64,000 nt of DNA from Symmachiella dynata (GTDB lineage Bacteria > Planctomycetota > Planctomycetia > Planctomycetales > Planctomycetaceae), in NCBI RefSeq assembly GCF_007747995.1, contig NZ_CP036276.1, positions 5,508,001 to 5,572,000 of the forward strand, read 5' to 3'. Below the pieces are notes generated by a model, which worked only from the letters and a program-made list of their open reading frames with translations, made no database searches and was not told where the DNA came from. Each line of letters starts with the position of its first letter. Position 1 is the stretch's first letter. A program made the position numbers and the translations under genes. Of the stretch, positions 48,138 through 58,980 are shown piece by piece.

Positions 48138-49301
48138 GTGAAGCGTTCACATGCCCGTCAACCAGCGCGATACGGGCTGGTGTTGAGTTTGCTGATGGCG
48201 GTGGCCGCACCTGCCGGCGCGGAGGAACCAGCGACGCCCCTCACGCCCCCTGCTCCAGCCTCGCCACGCGACGTGCTTTCGGCGGCCCAATGGCGCAATG
48301 TAGATCGCTCGATCCATCGCGGACTGGATTACTTGGCGGCCCAACAACGCGAAGATGGTTCTTTCGAGGCGCCCCCCACAGGTCAGCCGGGCGTCACGGC
48401 GCTGTGCGTGTTGGCGTTTCTGTCCCGCGGACATTTACCCGGCGAGGGCCCGCATGGCGAGCGGATCAATCGCGCGATCGATTTTGTGCTCACCTGCCAG
48501 CGCGAGGATGGTATGTTTTCGTTCATCGAACCGGAACCGCATCATGTTCACGATGGCGCTTCGCATGCGGGGAACTACAATCATGCCATTGCCGGTTTGA
48601 TGTTGGGCGAAGTCTACGGCATGACCAATCCGCAACTGCGCGAACGCACCAAAACGGCCATCCCTGCAGGTTTACAATTTCTCCGCCGCATGCAGAAGAA
48701 GGCCAAAGCCAGTCCACTCGATCATGGTGGCTGGCGGTACATTCGTCCCCGGCAAGGCATTGATGCGGATCTTTCGGCCACCTCCTGGCAATTGATGTCT
48801 ATGCGCTCGGCACGGAACGCTGAATTCCACGTCCCCAAAGAGTGGATCGAAGAGGCGATGGCTTACATCCGTCGCTGCTTTAATAATAATCGCCAGACAT
48901 TCTCATATACGCCGCATCGCTCCTTCAATCTGATCACCCCAGGAATCGTCGGCGGAGGAATTGTTTCGCTCTCATTGGGAGGAGAGCACAACACCGAAAT
49001 CGCCCAACTAGCGGGCAAAAGCGTGCTCCGCTATTCCTTTGCGCGGTACAACACCGCCTCGTTTCCCTACCACTACGGAGCCTATTACTGCAGCCAGGCG
49101 ATGTATCAACTGGGCGGCGATTATTGGACGAAGTTTTATCCGCAGCTCTCAAAACATCTGCTCGCAAATCAACGAGCCGACGGATCGTGGGAACGCGAAA
49201 ACTTCAACAACGGCGACTATTTCGGCCGCAGTTATACAACGTCGCTCTCGGTGCTGGCGCTGACGCCGGCTTACCAGTTATTGCCGATTTATCAGCGGTA
49301 A
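48138..49301 (+). CDS. Exported prenyltransferase/squalene-cyclase-like alpha/alpha-toroid protein
   Basis: This 387-residue protein starts at GTG with a signal peptide (YGLVLSLLMAVAAPAGA). The body consists of alpha/alpha-toroid repeats: HRGLDYLAAQQREDGSFEA, AIDFVLTCQREDGMFSF, LQFLRRMQKKAKASPLDHGGWRY, AMAYIRRC, and a last LSKHLLANQRADGSWERENF. The QREDGSF and GGW patterns resemble QW motifs of squalene-hopene cyclases. The catalytic DxDD motif is not evident, and the protein is exported. It may therefore be a polymer- or lipid-binding protein rather than a cyclase. It is convergent with nadD, overlapping by 10 bp. Confidence 0.75.
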   Translation: MKRSHARQPARYGLVLSLLMAVAAPAGAEEPATPLTPPAPASPRDVLSAAQWRNVDRSIHRGLDYLAAQQREDGSFEAPPTGQPGVTALCVLAFLSRGHLPGEGPHGERINRAIDFVLTCQREDGMFSFIEPEPHHVHDGASHAGNYNHAIAGLMLGEVYGMTNPQLRERTKTAIPAGLQFLRRMQKKAKASPLDHGGWRYIRPRQGIDADLSATSWQLMSMRSARNAEFHVPKEWIEEAMAYIRRCFNNNRQTFSYTPHRSFNLITPGIVGGGIVSLSLGGEHNTEIAQLAGKSVLRYSFARYNTASFPYHYGAYYCSQAMYQLGGDYWTKFYPQLSKHLLANQRADGSWERENFNNGDYFGRSYTTSLSVLALTPAYQLLPIYQR

Positions 49302-49891
49302 AGCTGTTGTGCTTCGATATAGCACTCAACCGCGCGGGGGGTCATGTAACGGATGCTCTCTCCCGATGCGGCACGTTTACGAATGTCGGAGGAGGCTAAC
49401 TCCAGGCCGGGAATCGTCACCAGATGCGTCCGCGTCGCAACCTCCGGGCCCATGAGCGATATCAACTCATCGAGTTGCGGCATCGGTTCGCCACCGCGAT
49501 TCACGACAGCCAACTGAGCTGCTGCCAGAATCCGCTGCGGATGACGCCAAATCGGAAAATCGCGCAACGAATCGGCCCCGATGATCAGGAATAATTCACG
49601 TTGCGAATCCTCTTCGCGAAGTTCTTCCAGCGTCTCGTAGGTATAGCTCGGCCCGCTGCGTGCCAATTCGCGTTCGTCGATCGTGAACGATTCCTGCCCA
49701 GCGATCGCCAATCGCAACATCTCCACCCGGTCTTTGCCGGATGAGATTTTCACATCCGTTTTGTGTGGCGGAATCCCCGCCGGCATAAATCGAACTTCGT
49801 CCAATTGGCATTGTTCACGACATTGCTCAGCCAAGAGCAGATGCCCGTAGTGTACCGGATCAAACGTCCCACCAAATATCCCCAGCCGCAT
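49292..49891 (-). CDS. nadD: Nicotinate-nucleotide adenylyltransferase NadD
   Basis: This is a 199-residue cytoplasmic enzyme that adenylates nicotinate mononucleotide in NAD synthesis. The ATG ending at 49891 is used since GGTFDPVHYGHLL (the HxGH-type nucleotide-binding motif, here H-Y-G-H) begins at residue 7. An upstream in-frame start would add 43 poorly supported residues. ELFLIIGADSLRDFPIWR and SSDIRKRAASGESIRYMTP, containing the second motif, are conserved. It overlaps the toroid gene end by 10 bp. Confidence 0.95.
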   Translation of the reverse strand: MRLGIFGGTFDPVHYGHLLLAEQCREQCQLDEVRFMPAGIPPHKTDVKISSGKDRVEMLRLAIAGQESFTIDERELARSGPSYTYETLEELREEDSQRELFLIIGADSLRDFPIWRHPQRILAAAQLAVVNRGGEPMPQLDELISLMGPEVATRTHLVTIPGLELASSDIRKRAASGESIRYMTPRAVECYIEAQQLYR

Positions 49892-50261
<370 letters not shown>

Positions 50262-52544
50262 ATGACCCCACCGGCGCAACAACAACTCTTCGATGACGAT
50301 CCGCTGCCATGGGAATTGGCGGCTGAGGAGGATGTTGAGTGTGCTGAGGTTGTCTTCAATCGGCCGATGGAGCAGGCGTTTTCTTACCTCGTTCCCGAAG
50401 CATGGCGGGGCAAACTCCGCGCCGGGCAGCGGGTGCGTTGTCCGTTTGGGCGCGGCAACCGGCCGCTAACCGGTTATTGCGTCGGATTTTCTCGGCCAAA
50501 AAATACGGGCAAACTGAAGTCGCTGTTGGAAGTCATCGACCGCGAACCATTGCTCAACCAACATATGTTGGATTTGACCCAGTGGATTGGCGAACGGTAC
50601 CTGTGCAGTTGGGGCCAAGCACTCAACACCATCATCCCCGCCGGCGTGAAAAACTATGCCGGCACCCGGATGCGCACCTATTTTAGCATCGACGAAGAAG
50701 CCTTAGCGCGGGTCGGGGAAACAAATCTCCCCACCAAACAAGCAGCCGTGATCGCCGCCCTCCGCGCCGCCAAGGAACCGTTGCAGTCTAAGGAGATTGA
50801 ACAGAGCGCGGATTGCGGCAGCGGACCGGTCAATGGCTTAAAGAACAAGGGAATTTTACGAGTCACGCGTCGTCGCGCCGCAACCTCCCCCCCCTCGACC
50901 GACGCAGTTGAGCGAGAACAAGATCTCACTCTCAACCCCGAGCAACTCACTGCACTGGAGAAGATCCTCCAGCCGTTGCGCTCACAAAAACACGAAACCC
51001 TGCTGCTGCACGGAGTGACCGGTAGCGGAAAAACTGAGGTATATATCCAAGCGATCCGAGAAGTCGTCAGCTATGGCCGACAAGCGATCGTACTCGTGCC
51101 GGAAATCAGCCTCACGCCGCAAACCATTCGTCGGTTCGAGAGTCGTTTTGACAGTGTGGCCGTTTTGCATAGCCACCTCACCGATGCGGAGCGTCACCGC
51201 CAATGGAAGCTGATTTCATCCGGGAACGTGCAGGTGGTCGTTGGTGCTCGCAGCGCGGTCTTTGCTCCCACGACACATTTAGGTTTGATCGTGATCGACG
51301 AGGAACACGAGACCACCTTCAAACAAGAAACCACGCCGCGGTATCATGCCCGCGAAGTCGCCCGCCAACGCGCCAAGATGGCCGGCATCCCGCTGATACT
51401 GGGTTCCGCTACGCCGACGCTAGAATCGTACGCCCGCGCGCGACGGGGCATCGATCAACTCATCACACTCAAAAAACGAGTCAGCGACCTGCCGCTCCCG
51501 CCAGTCAGCGCTGTGGATGTCCGCAACGACCCCCGGTGTGTCTCCGGCTCCGGCATCGGCCGCGCGATCCAAACCGCCATTCGCGCTGCTGTCGAAGATG
51601 GCGGACAAGTCATCCTGTTTCTCAATGTCCGTGGACACTCCCCAGTGCTGTGGTGCAAGGCGTGCGGCGAAGGGATTAAGTGTCCCAATTGCGACATCAC
51701 GCTCACCTGGCATAAAGACCGCCACTTGGCGATGTGCCACACCTGCGAATTTGCGATCGATCCCCCCAAAACCTGCCCCCGTTGCGGACATGCAGCTGTG
51801 CGGTATTTTGGCATCGGGACACAACGCCTGGAGGAAGAAGTTGCCGCGAAATTCCCACGCTACAAATGCCTGCGCATGGATAGCGACACGATGCGCAAAC
51901 GGGGCAGCTATGAAACCGCTCTCGATGCGTTCCGCAAGGGCGAAGTACAGATTCTGCTCGGTACGCAGATGATCGCCAAGGGACTCGACTTTCCGAATGT
52001 CACTTTGGTCGGCGTGATCGATGCCGACACAATTTTGCATCAACCCGACATCCGCGCCGCAGAGCGCACGTTTCAATTGATCGCTCAAGTCGCCGGTCGT
52101 GCTGGGCGAAGCAGCAAAGGAGGCCGCGTGCTCGTGCAAACCTCCTCTCCCGACGAACCGGCGATCCAATTTGCCACCGCACACGACTACGTGGGATTCG
52201 TGCACGCCGAAATCCAACACCGACGCGAAATGCAGGCCCCCCCGTTTTGGCATTTGGCCCGCGTGATCCTCCGCGGTTTGATTGACGACGAGGTCGTTGA
52301 GTTCTCCAACAGTATGGCCACTGTTCTGCGGAAAGCCGCCGAGGAATCAGACCTCCCGGTCCGCCTACTCGGCCCCGCCCCGGCCCCAATCATGAAACTC
52401 AACAAGTTCTACCGCCACCACTTCCAATTAGCAGCCGAACAAGCGGAAACGATTCAAAAACTCTGGCGCAGCGTCGCCACCAAATTGCCCAAATCGAGCA
52501 ACGTGGAATATGTGGTGGATGTCGATCCGTTGAACATGCGTTGA
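50262..52544 (+). CDS. priA: Primosomal protein N' (replication restart helicase PriA)
   Basis: This 760-residue 3'-5' DNA helicase reloads the replisome at stalled forks. The N-terminal 3'-DNA-binding domain starts [20 protein letters not shown]. Walker A is GVTGSGKTE (about 251-259), and Walker B is DEEH within [15 protein letters not shown]. The zinc-binding insert has eight cysteines ([27 protein letters not shown]). The helicase motifs [20 protein letters not shown] and [13 protein letters not shown] follow. The length is near that of E. coli PriA. Confidence 0.97.
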   Translation: MTPPAQQQLFDDDPLPWELAAEEDVECAEVVFNRPMEQAFSYLVPEAWRGKLRAGQRVRCPFGRGNRPLTGYCVGFSRPKNTGKLKSLLEVIDREPLLNQHMLDLTQWIGERYLCSWGQALNTIIPAGVKNYAGTRMRTYFSIDEEALARVGETNLPTKQAAVIAALRAAKEPLQSKEIEQSADCGSGPVNGLKNKGILRVTRRRAATSPPSTDAVEREQDLTLNPEQLTALEKILQPLRSQKHETLLLHGVTGSGKTEVYIQAIREVVSYGRQAIVLVPEISLTPQTIRRFESRFDSVAVLHSHLTDAERHRQWKLISSGNVQVVVGARSAVFAPTTHLGLIVIDEEHETTFKQETTPRYHAREVARQRAKMAGIPLILGSATPTLESYARARRGIDQLITLKKRVSDLPLPPVSAVDVRNDPRCVSGSGIGRAIQTAIRAAVEDGGQVILFLNVRGHSPVLWCKACGEGIKCPNCDITLTWHKDRHLAMCHTCEFAIDPPKTCPRCGHAAVRYFGIGTQRLEEEVAAKFPRYKCLRMDSDTMRKRGSYETALDAFRKGEVQILLGTQMIAKGLDFPNVTLVGVIDADTILHQPDIRAAERTFQLIAQVAGRAGRSSKGGRVLVQTSSPDEPAIQFATAHDYVGFVHAEIQHRREMQAPPFWHLARVILRGLIDDEVVEFSNSMATVLRKAAEESDLPVRLLGPAPAPIMKLNKFYRHHFQLAAEQAETIQKLWRSVATKLPKSSNVEYVVDVDPLNMR

Positions 52545-52653
52545 GCCCAGGCGGGTGTGAAAAAGATGGCCTTCAAAACGAAGACTGTTAAAATCAGGGC
52601 TGTTCCTGATTTGGTCTACCTCTCTCGAATGGAGAGAGCTAGATTAAAAGCGA

Positions 52654-52811
52654 GTGGAGGATCGTCGAATGTGGCTTGCCCCTCACCCCGGCCCTCTCCC
52701 AGAGGGAGAGGGAGTAAAAGCAATCACCACTCCGCCTGCACAAAAAACAGCCACAAACCACTCCCCCCTCTCCCTCTGGGAGAGGGGCCGGGGGTGAGGG
52801 TTTTCGCAAAC
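52654..52811. repeat. Left direct repeat, internally palindromic
   Basis: It begins GTGGAGG and contains CCCCTCACCCCGGCCCTCTC (from 52679), pairing with GGCCGGGGGTGAGGG (ending 52800). It ends GTTTTCGCA. It is about 85-90% identical to the right copy, with the arms better conserved than the loop. Confidence 0.9.
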
Positions 52812-52896
52812 CAAAACGCAAAACCAACCCCAACCGCCAAGCCAACAAGGTCACTACCCAGTAACACCACCCAACATCAAACCCCAAAAAAGGCTC

Positions 52897-53277
52897 ATGG
52901 CTGATCGAATCCCTCCCCCGGACACCCACACCAGAGCAAAGCAACTCCGCCAACAAATGACGGTCCCTGAAAGGAAACTATGGTCCGTACTGCGCAGCCA
53001 ACGCTTGGCGGGCCTCAAGTTTCGCCGCCAACATCCGATTGAACCGTACATCGTTGACTTCTACTGTGACGCGGCGAGGCTTGTGGTCGAGGTCCATGGT
53101 GAAAGCCATGCGGTGACGGGTGACTACGATATCAAACGCCAACGCATCATTGAGAATCGAGGATACACCTTTTTACGCGTTTCGAATGACGAGGTGCTAG
53201 AGGATCTGGAAGCAGTCGCTCTGGGGATTGCGCGGGCAGCGGGGGTTGATCTGCAGAAGTGGTTGTCGGGGGGATGA
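52897..53277 (+). CDS. DUF559 (Vsr-like) nuclease-fold protein
   Basis: This 126-residue protein has the DUF559 fold of the restriction-endonuclease-like superfamily. Residues 14-50 hold AKQLRQQMTVPERKLWSVLR, and the core reads FRRQHPIEPYIVDFYC with Asp54 and LVVEVHGESH with Glu65, fitting a D...ExH pattern. The end GYTFLRVSNDEVLEDLEAV is also family-typical. The start ATG is directly downstream of the left repeat's flank. The activity is unproven. The right repeat begins at the base after its stop codon. Confidence 0.85.
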   Translation: MADRIPPPDTHTRAKQLRQQMTVPERKLWSVLRSQRLAGLKFRRQHPIEPYIVDFYCDAARLVVEVHGESHAVTGDYDIKRQRIIENRGYTFLRVSNDEVLEDLEAVALGIARAAGVDLQKWLSGG

Positions 53278-53430
53278 GTGGAGGAACGCCCAATGTGGCT
53301 TGCCCCTCACCCCGGCCCTCTCCCAGAGGGAGAGGGAGTAAAAAAACATTCCCCATCGCAAAACACAGCCACAAACCACTCCCCCCTCTCCCCCTGGGAG
53401 AGGGGCCGGGGGTGAGGGTTTTCGCACAAC
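53278..53430. repeat. Right direct repeat, internally palindromic
   Basis: Same order as the left copy: GTGGAGG, then CCCCTCACCCCGGCCCTCTC, a ~50-bp loop, the complementary arm and GTTTTCGCA. It starts at the base after the DUF559 stop codon and ends 16 bp before the enolase-superfamily gene. Confidence 0.9.
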
Positions 53431-53445
53431 ACATCGCCCCCCCCA

Positions 53446-54564
53446 TCACACCGACTCATCAACCAAATGCGCCGCCACGAATTCTTCATTCAAAGTGACC
53501 CCCAATCCCGGCCGGTCGGAGACTTCGATGCTGCCATGGCTCGCTTGAATTCGTTCGTGCGTCAGTTCATGCCGCATGGGGACATCCTCAACGCAGTCTT
53601 CGAACAAGAAGGCATCGCGGCAGGTGCAGAGCCATTGCACGCTGGCGGCGACTGTGATCGGGCTGGTGTAGGAATGATTGCAGGGACGTGCGCCGATCTC
53701 CTCCACGCGGGCTTTGATGTAGGCCGCATCCGTAAATCCATTGCGGGACAAATCGACTTGATAGACATCCAATGCCCGGCGATCCAACAGCGGACGAAAT
53801 GCTTCGCGACCGCACTCCCCTTCTCCGGATGCAATTGCTACCGGCGAGCGGTCGCGTAGCCAGACATAGCCATCGATATTGTCCTCCCGCAACGGTTCTT
53901 CCAGCCACTCGATGTCGAACTCCGCAAAAGCGGTCGCCCGCCGTAAAGCGGTCCGCGTATCCCAGACGCACCCGGCGTCGATCAACAGCGTGTTCTCGCC
54001 AATCCCCTCTCGCGCGCCGCGGACGAGTTCGATATCCAGCGCTTCGCTTTGACCCATCGGCTCCCAACCGAATTTGACCGCTGTATACCCGGCGGCAATC
54101 CACCGTTGGCCAATCTCAGCTGTTTCCTGACCGTCGCGGCCAAACAGAATCGACGCATACGCGCGAATCGAGTCGTGCTGCTTGCCCCCCAAGAGCCGGT
54201 GAATTGGTTCGCCAAAATGCTTGCCTTTGAGGTCCCACAGCGCCATGTCGACCGCCGCCATGGCCGATATTGTGACCGAAGTCCGTCCAAAATACATCGT
54301 GGCCCGGTACATCCTTTGCCACAACCGCTCGGTTTCCAGCGGATTCTCACCCAACAAGACTTCGCGCAATCCACAGGCAATGTTGTGGCTGAATGGGGCG
54401 TCGATAATGGCTTTGACGACCTCCGGCGAGGAATCGGCTTCCCCGATGCCTTCCAATCCCGAATCCGTGCGAATTCGCACCAGGACAACGTCTTGGCAAC
54501 TAGCAGTTTTGGATTCGACTGACGCGGACCGCAAAACTTGACAGATGACATTGGTGATTTTCAT
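53446..54564 (-). CDS. Enolase-superfamily enzyme, mandelate racemase/muconate-lactonizing-enzyme subgroup
   Basis: This is a 372-residue metal-dependent enzyme that abstracts a proton next to a carboxylate. Metal ligands are D196 (LLIDAGC), E222 (IEWLEEPL) and E248 (ASGEGE). The general base candidates are Lys164 (TAVKFGW) and His297 (CNHSYTSP), the latter as in mandelate racemase. The usual KxK motif is reduced to a single Lys (TAVKFG). It likely acts on a sugar acid or a hydroxy acid, for example as a dehydratase. Its gene is downstream and antisense to the DUF559 repeat. Confidence 0.9.
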   Translation of the reverse strand: MKITNVICQVLRSASVESKTASCQDVVLVRIRTDSGLEGIGEADSSPEVVKAIIDAPFSHNIACGLREVLLGENPLETERLWQRMYRATMYFGRTSVTISAMAAVDMALWDLKGKHFGEPIHRLLGGKQHDSIRAYASILFGRDGQETAEIGQRWIAAGYTAVKFGWEPMGQSEALDIELVRGAREGIGENTLLIDAGCVWDTRTALRRATAFAEFDIEWLEEPLREDNIDGYVWLRDRSPVAIASGEGECGREAFRPLLDRRALDVYQVDLSRNGFTDAAYIKARVEEIGARPCNHSYTSPITVAASVQWLCTCRDAFLFEDCVEDVPMRHELTHERIQASHGSIEVSDRPGLGVTLNEEFVAAHLVDESV

Positions 54565-54973
54565 AGAAGATTCCGATAGGGAGTGGAGAGCCGACGGTTT
54601 TTTGCTGGGCGAAGACTACAATCACCGTACCAGGGTGACCAGCATGCCGATTTTGCATAAATCGCCGAGTTTGTCGATGATTGCCGTCACGAATCTCAAT
54701 TGCAGTTTGAAAGGCCGCAGGGAGCGGTCGCAGCGTGAGTTGACCTGTGATTCGTCACGACATAAAGTTCAGGAACGTTCCTCCCGACCGTGGCGCCAAG
54801 AATGCCTACAATGAGTATGGAATTCATTGTCCAACGACCAGGAACCGCATGAAACGATCAGCGATGACTTTCGGGTCGCATGACAGTAGCGATATTCACC
54901 GTAGCCGACCTGCATCGCTGCAAAAATCATTTAAGACGATACGGCAAATACTAACAGCCAAAATCGAGATCTC
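54565..54973. other. 409-bp divergent control region before ftsH
   Basis: It lies between the minus-strand enolase-family gene and ftsH, and no gene is seen. It contains a sigma-70-like promoter at 54740-54768, which would give a ~200-nt leader. The leader has several in-frame stops and no recognised RNA motif. Confidence 0.6.
54740..54768 (+). promoter_or_regulatory. Sigma-70-like promoter for ftsH
   Basis: -35 TTGACC (54740-54745), 17-bp spacer, -10 TAAAGT (54763-54768). Five and four of six consensus bases are matched. Confidence 0.4.
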
Positions 54974-56992
54974 ATGACTGATAAACCGACGAAATCGCCG
55001 GATAAACGCGGACCAAGCCGCCCCGAACGCCCTCAATCCAGCAACTTGCATTGGTACATTCTGGGCTTCATCGTCGTGATTCTGCTGATGGTTACGATCG
55101 TCGAGCGGAATAATAGTAGCCAGGAAATGGACTACAGTGCATTTCTGACCGCGATCAATAAAGGCGAGGATCAAAAAGATCGCCTGGATGCCACGAACAT
55201 CCACAATCTGACGATCGGTAAAGAATTCATCCGCTTTCAAGATCGCCCTGATCCCAAAGACGGAAAGCCCCCGATTCCGAAAAAGTTTTACATCCCCATC
55301 AACGCGCAGTCGGACATGGCCAGCGACCGTTTAGAGAAGCTGCTGGAATCCAAGGGGATTCCCTTTGCATATGAGCCTCCGCCATCGGAATGGAAGGGGA
55401 TGTTCATGCTCTTCCTCCCCTTGATTATCCTGTTCCTGTTGCTGATGTTCTTCTTCCGCCGCATGGGGGGCGCCGGAACGGCAATGTCGTTTGGTCGCAG
55501 CCGCGGGCGGTTCTATGCGCAGGAAGATCTTGAAGTCACGTTTGAAGATGCCGCTGGAATTGATGAAGCGGCGGATGAACTCCGCGAAGTGGTCGAGTTT
55601 TTAAGGAACCCCGCCAAATACCAAGCCTTGGGCGGACGGATTCCCCGCGGAGTTTTGCTGGTCGGTCCTCCAGGAACAGGAAAGACCTTGCTGGCCAAAG
55701 CCGTGGCGGGCGAAGCCGGTGTGCCGTTCTTTAGTTTGTCCGGCTCCGATTTCGTCGAGATGTTTGTTGGTGTGGGGGCTTCGCGGGTGCGGGATATGTT
55801 CGCGCAAGCGGTCGCCAAGTCGCCATCGATCATCTTCATCGACGAACTCGATGCGTTGGGCAAAGTCCGCGGCAGTGGTGCTCCCGGCGGACACGATGAA
55901 CGCGAGCAGACACTCAACGCACTGTTGGTTGAGATGGACGGTTTTCACTCCGACCAAAGCGTGATTGTGATGGCCGCCACAAACATGCCCGAAACACTGG
56001 ACCCCGCATTAATGCGGCCCGGACGCTTCGACCGCCACGTTCTAGTCGATCGCCCCGACTTCAAGGGCCGCGAAGCAATCCTCAAAGTGCACATCGTGAA
56101 AATCAAAGTCGGCGACGATGTCGATTTGGAACGAGTCGCCCGCATGACACCGGGATTCGTCGGGGCGGACTTGGCCAACCTCGTCAACGAGGCCGCCCTA
56201 TTGGCTGCTCGCAAAAACAAAACCTCCGTCGGCATGGCCGAGTTCGAAGAGGGCATCGAACGCGTGATCGCCGGTTTGGAAAAACAAACGCGGATCATCA
56301 CCCCGGAAGAAAAACAACGGGTCGCCTACCACGAATGCGGTCACGCACTCGTCGCCTGTTGCTTGCCGCATACTGATCCGGTACACAAGATTTCCATCAT
56401 CCCCCGCGGCATGTCGGCACTGGGATACACGCTGCAGCATCCGGATGAAGAGCGGCATTTGGTCACGCAGTCCGAATTGTTCAACCGGATTTGCGTGTTC
56501 CTCGGCGGGATCGCCACCGAAGAAACGATCTTCCAAGAAACGTCAACCGGCGCTCAAAACGATCTGGAACGTGCCACCGATCTGGCCCGACGGATGGTCA
56601 CCGAATTCGGGATGAGTCCCAAATTGGGGCGCGTGAATTATCACGTGAGCAACCGCTCCCCGTTCCTGGCTTCGGGATTTGGAGCCTCGACTGAGCGTGC
56701 CCATAGTGAGGAGACGATTCGCGAAATTGATTTGGAAATCAAACGCATCGTCGATGAGGCCAATCGGACGGCGCATGATATCATCAAAGAACGCCGCGAA
56801 GTCTTGGAACACATGACGCGCGAGCTGCTCGAAAATGAAATCATGAACACCGATCAACTGCAGGCCATTCTGGATGAACACAAAATCGGCCCGCAAATCA
56901 AACCAGGGACCCATGCCCGCAACCCCGTCCCCCAGGCCACCGACTCGGAACAGGACAACGACCTGCCGTCTCAACCCGCCGAAGGGGGATGA
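54974..56992 (+). CDS. ftsH: ATP-dependent zinc metalloprotease FtsH
   Basis: This 672-residue inner-membrane AAA+ protease degrades misfolded membrane and regulatory proteins. Two helices (about 27-45 and 140-158, [17 protein letters not shown]) bracket a periplasmic domain. Walker A is GPPGTGKT (231-238), Walker [12 protein letters not shown], and the second region of homology [23 protein letters not shown]. The zinc site is H453-E-C-G-H457, in HECGH form. The tail is long and hydrophilic. The length is near the usual 610-700 residues. A planctomycete may have more than one ftsH. Confidence 0.97.
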   Translation: MTDKPTKSPDKRGPSRPERPQSSNLHWYILGFIVVILLMVTIVERNNSSQEMDYSAFLTAINKGEDQKDRLDATNIHNLTIGKEFIRFQDRPDPKDGKPPIPKKFYIPINAQSDMASDRLEKLLESKGIPFAYEPPPSEWKGMFMLFLPLIILFLLLMFFFRRMGGAGTAMSFGRSRGRFYAQEDLEVTFEDAAGIDEAADELREVVEFLRNPAKYQALGGRIPRGVLLVGPPGTGKTLLAKAVAGEAGVPFFSLSGSDFVEMFVGVGASRVRDMFAQAVAKSPSIIFIDELDALGKVRGSGAPGGHDEREQTLNALLVEMDGFHSDQSVIVMAATNMPETLDPALMRPGRFDRHVLVDRPDFKGREAILKVHIVKIKVGDDVDLERVARMTPGFVGADLANLVNEAALLAARKNKTSVGMAEFEEGIERVIAGLEKQTRIITPEEKQRVAYHECGHALVACCLPHTDPVHKISIIPRGMSALGYTLQHPDEERHLVTQSELFNRICVFLGGIATEETIFQETSTGAQNDLERATDLARRMVTEFGMSPKLGRVNYHVSNRSPFLASGFGASTERAHSEETIREIDLEIKRIVDEANRTAHDIIKERREVLEHMTRELLENEIMNTDQLQAILDEHKIGPQIKPGTHARNPVPQATDSEQDNDLPSQPAEGG

Positions 56993-57164
56993 TAGCAGAG
57001 ACGGACGTCGCATTCGGTACAATTCGTTTCAAAACCCTCTGACGCGTCTCACTGACACTGCACTGAACGTATCGAGAACAAGCGCAACCGGGTTTTAAAA
57101 CAGGTTCTAGCACTTGCCCTGCCTGCTTGTCGCTCAAAAACGGGTATAGAAATAAGGAATCTCG

Positions 57165-58514
57165 ATGTCCGCCATCGACAAAACGGTTTGCCGTGTCCCC
57201 CGTTCCATGGAGCTTTACGCCCGCGCCGAGCAACTGATCCCCGGTGCCACGCAGTTGATCAGCCGGAGGCCATCACGGGCCGCCATGGGCGTTTCGCCCG
57301 CGTTTGCGACTCACGCCAAAGGGGCCAGATTTTGGGATGTCGATGGGCACGAATACATCGATTGGGTCAGCGGGATCGGCGCCATCATCCTTGGCTACTG
57401 CGATCCGGTTGTCGACGCGGCTGTCTGCAAACAAATTGAATCCGGCTTGAACTACTCGATCAACCATGAATTGGAAATCGAACTGGCCGAAGAACTAGTC
57501 GCCACGATTCCTTGTGCCGAGATGGTCCGTTATGCCAAAGGGGGTGGCGATGCGTGTGCCATCGCCGTTCGCATCGCGCGGGGGGCTACCGGGCGGGAAA
57601 AGATCCTGTTTTGTGGATATCACGGTTGGCACGATTGGTATCTAGCGGCCAATCTTTCGGCCGATGCCACATTGGATGCACATCTGTTTCCCGGCATCGA
57701 ACCAATTGGTGTGCCCCAATCACTGGCCGGAACCGCCATCCCCTTTGAATATGGCAACGCCGAGTCGTTGCAATCGCTCCTGGAGAAACACGCCGGGGAG
57801 GTTGCTGCAGTGATTATGGAGCCACTTCGCAGCGAGGAACCACCGGACGGTTATTTGCAACAAGTCCGTTCGCTCACCCAGCAACACGATACCGTATTGA
57901 TCTTCGACGAGGTCTCCACAGGTTTTCGTTTAAGCGCCGGCGGTGTGCAACCGTATCTAGGCATCGAACCCGACATGGCCGTTTTTGCCAAATCGATTTC
58001 CAACGGTTACCCGATGGGAGCTGTCGTTGGCAGCCGCGCCGTGATGGAACCGGCAGCACAAATGTTCATTTCCAGCACCTACTGGAGCGACCTGATTGGC
58101 ATTCGTGCTGCTCTGACCACCTTGCGAGAGATCCGCCGTCGGGGCGTCCCCGAGTACCTACAGAATCTCGGCCGTACGATTATCTCGCGAATGAACGAAG
58201 TCGCTGACGAGACCGGTTTGCCTGTCCGTTGCGGCGGGATTTCGGTCCATCCCTATCTGCAGTTCGACGTCGACGATCCCACGATCGCTCGGCAACTCTC
58301 CACGCTCTATGTGCAGGAAATGGCCAAACGGGGCTGCCACGGGTTCCCTTCTTTTTATCTCAATGCCGCTCAAGGGACCCCGGAACTCGACCAAACCACG
58401 GCGGCCGCCCGCGAAACGTTTGCGCTCCTCAAACAGGGGCTCGATGCGGGCCAGCTCGACGGACTCCTCGAAGCCGATCTGACGCAGGACGTCTTTCGCC
58501 GCATCGTCCGCTGA
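57165..58514 (+). CDS. Class III aminotransferase, glutamate-1-semialdehyde-aminomutase-like
   Basis: This is a 449-residue PLP enzyme. FWDVDGHEYIDWVSGIGAIILGY is the family N-terminal core, MVRYAKGGGDACAIAVRIAR and GYHGWHDWY are PLP-phosphate and substrate motifs, and LIFDEVSTGFRL contains the cofactor aspartate. The Schiff-base lysine is K276 in AVFAKSISNGYPMGAVVG. The GSAM signature MVRFANSGTEA appears as MVRYAKGGGDA, a clear deviation. Thus it may be a sugar or amino-sugar aminotransferase and not hemL. It follows ftsH by 172 bp. Confidence 0.87.
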   Translation: MSAIDKTVCRVPRSMELYARAEQLIPGATQLISRRPSRAAMGVSPAFATHAKGARFWDVDGHEYIDWVSGIGAIILGYCDPVVDAAVCKQIESGLNYSINHELEIELAEELVATIPCAEMVRYAKGGGDACAIAVRIARGATGREKILFCGYHGWHDWYLAANLSADATLDAHLFPGIEPIGVPQSLAGTAIPFEYGNAESLQSLLEKHAGEVAAVIMEPLRSEEPPDGYLQQVRSLTQQHDTVLIFDEVSTGFRLSAGGVQPYLGIEPDMAVFAKSISNGYPMGAVVGSRAVMEPAAQMFISSTYWSDLIGIRAALTTLREIRRRGVPEYLQNLGRTIISRMNEVADETGLPVRCGGISVHPYLQFDVDDPTIARQLSTLYVQEMAKRGCHGFPSFYLNAAQGTPELDQTTAAARETFALLKQGLDAGQLDGLLEADLTQDVFRRIVR

Positions 58515-58980
58515 CGGTTCGTCCAACATGAATATCCCGCCCAGCAGTGACTGAAGGTCATCACGACCGACCTGTCACCGACGCTTTGCTGCGGTCGATG
58601 GTATCGATTGCCACGCCTACGGGTGTCATGTCCGCTATTTGCAACATTGCTTGTCATGTTGCCCGCACGCATCACCGTTGTTCGCGAACCACCGCACCGC
58701 GTTGCTTAAACACATCGTGGTCTTGCATCCCGTGTTGCCTTGCATCAGCGCTGCTTGAGGTAGGTTGCACGCGCGACAAGTCTTACCGCAAAAGCAGCCA
58801 GCGCAGGCAGCTTCTCTTTGACACGCCGCGGTTTGTGACACAAGTTTTTAATGGCGGTTCGCTTTCTCGAATGCCATTCGAAACAGAGTTGGTCGAACAT
58901 TAATCGGCATCCTTCTGGCGGTGGCTTCGAGGATTGCAGACCGTTGATACCACAGATTTGCCGCGGGCTGCTGCATTCGT
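58515..58980. other. 466-bp region upstream of the riboswitch, no gene seen
   Basis: Short open frames here lack protein-like composition. A perfect -35-like TTGACA at 58818-58823 is followed 17-18 bp later by a poor -10 (CAAGTT region), a weak candidate start for the riboswitch transcript. Confidence 0.45.

Larger units (their letters stand above)
52654..53430. mobile_element. Candidate mobile unit: DUF559 gene between two ~155-bp direct repeats
   Basis: Near-identical direct repeats (52654-52811 and 53278-53430) bracket a single DUF559 nuclease-like gene. Each repeat is itself a long inverted repeat. No transposase is present, so any mobility would rely on the DUF559 protein or on host enzymes; this is inferred. 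Confidence 0.45.

Noticed and set aside
52557-52904. 115-codon frame on the plus strand after priA
   Set aside because: Most of it translates the palindromic repeat; composition is not protein-like and no motif is present.
57165-58514. Confident hemL assignment
   Set aside because: The cofactor-site wording deviates and no haem-pathway gene is adjacent.
58547-58903. 118-codon plus-strand frame upstream of the riboswitch
   Set aside because: No signal, motif or ribosome binding site; it ends before the aptamer and looks random.
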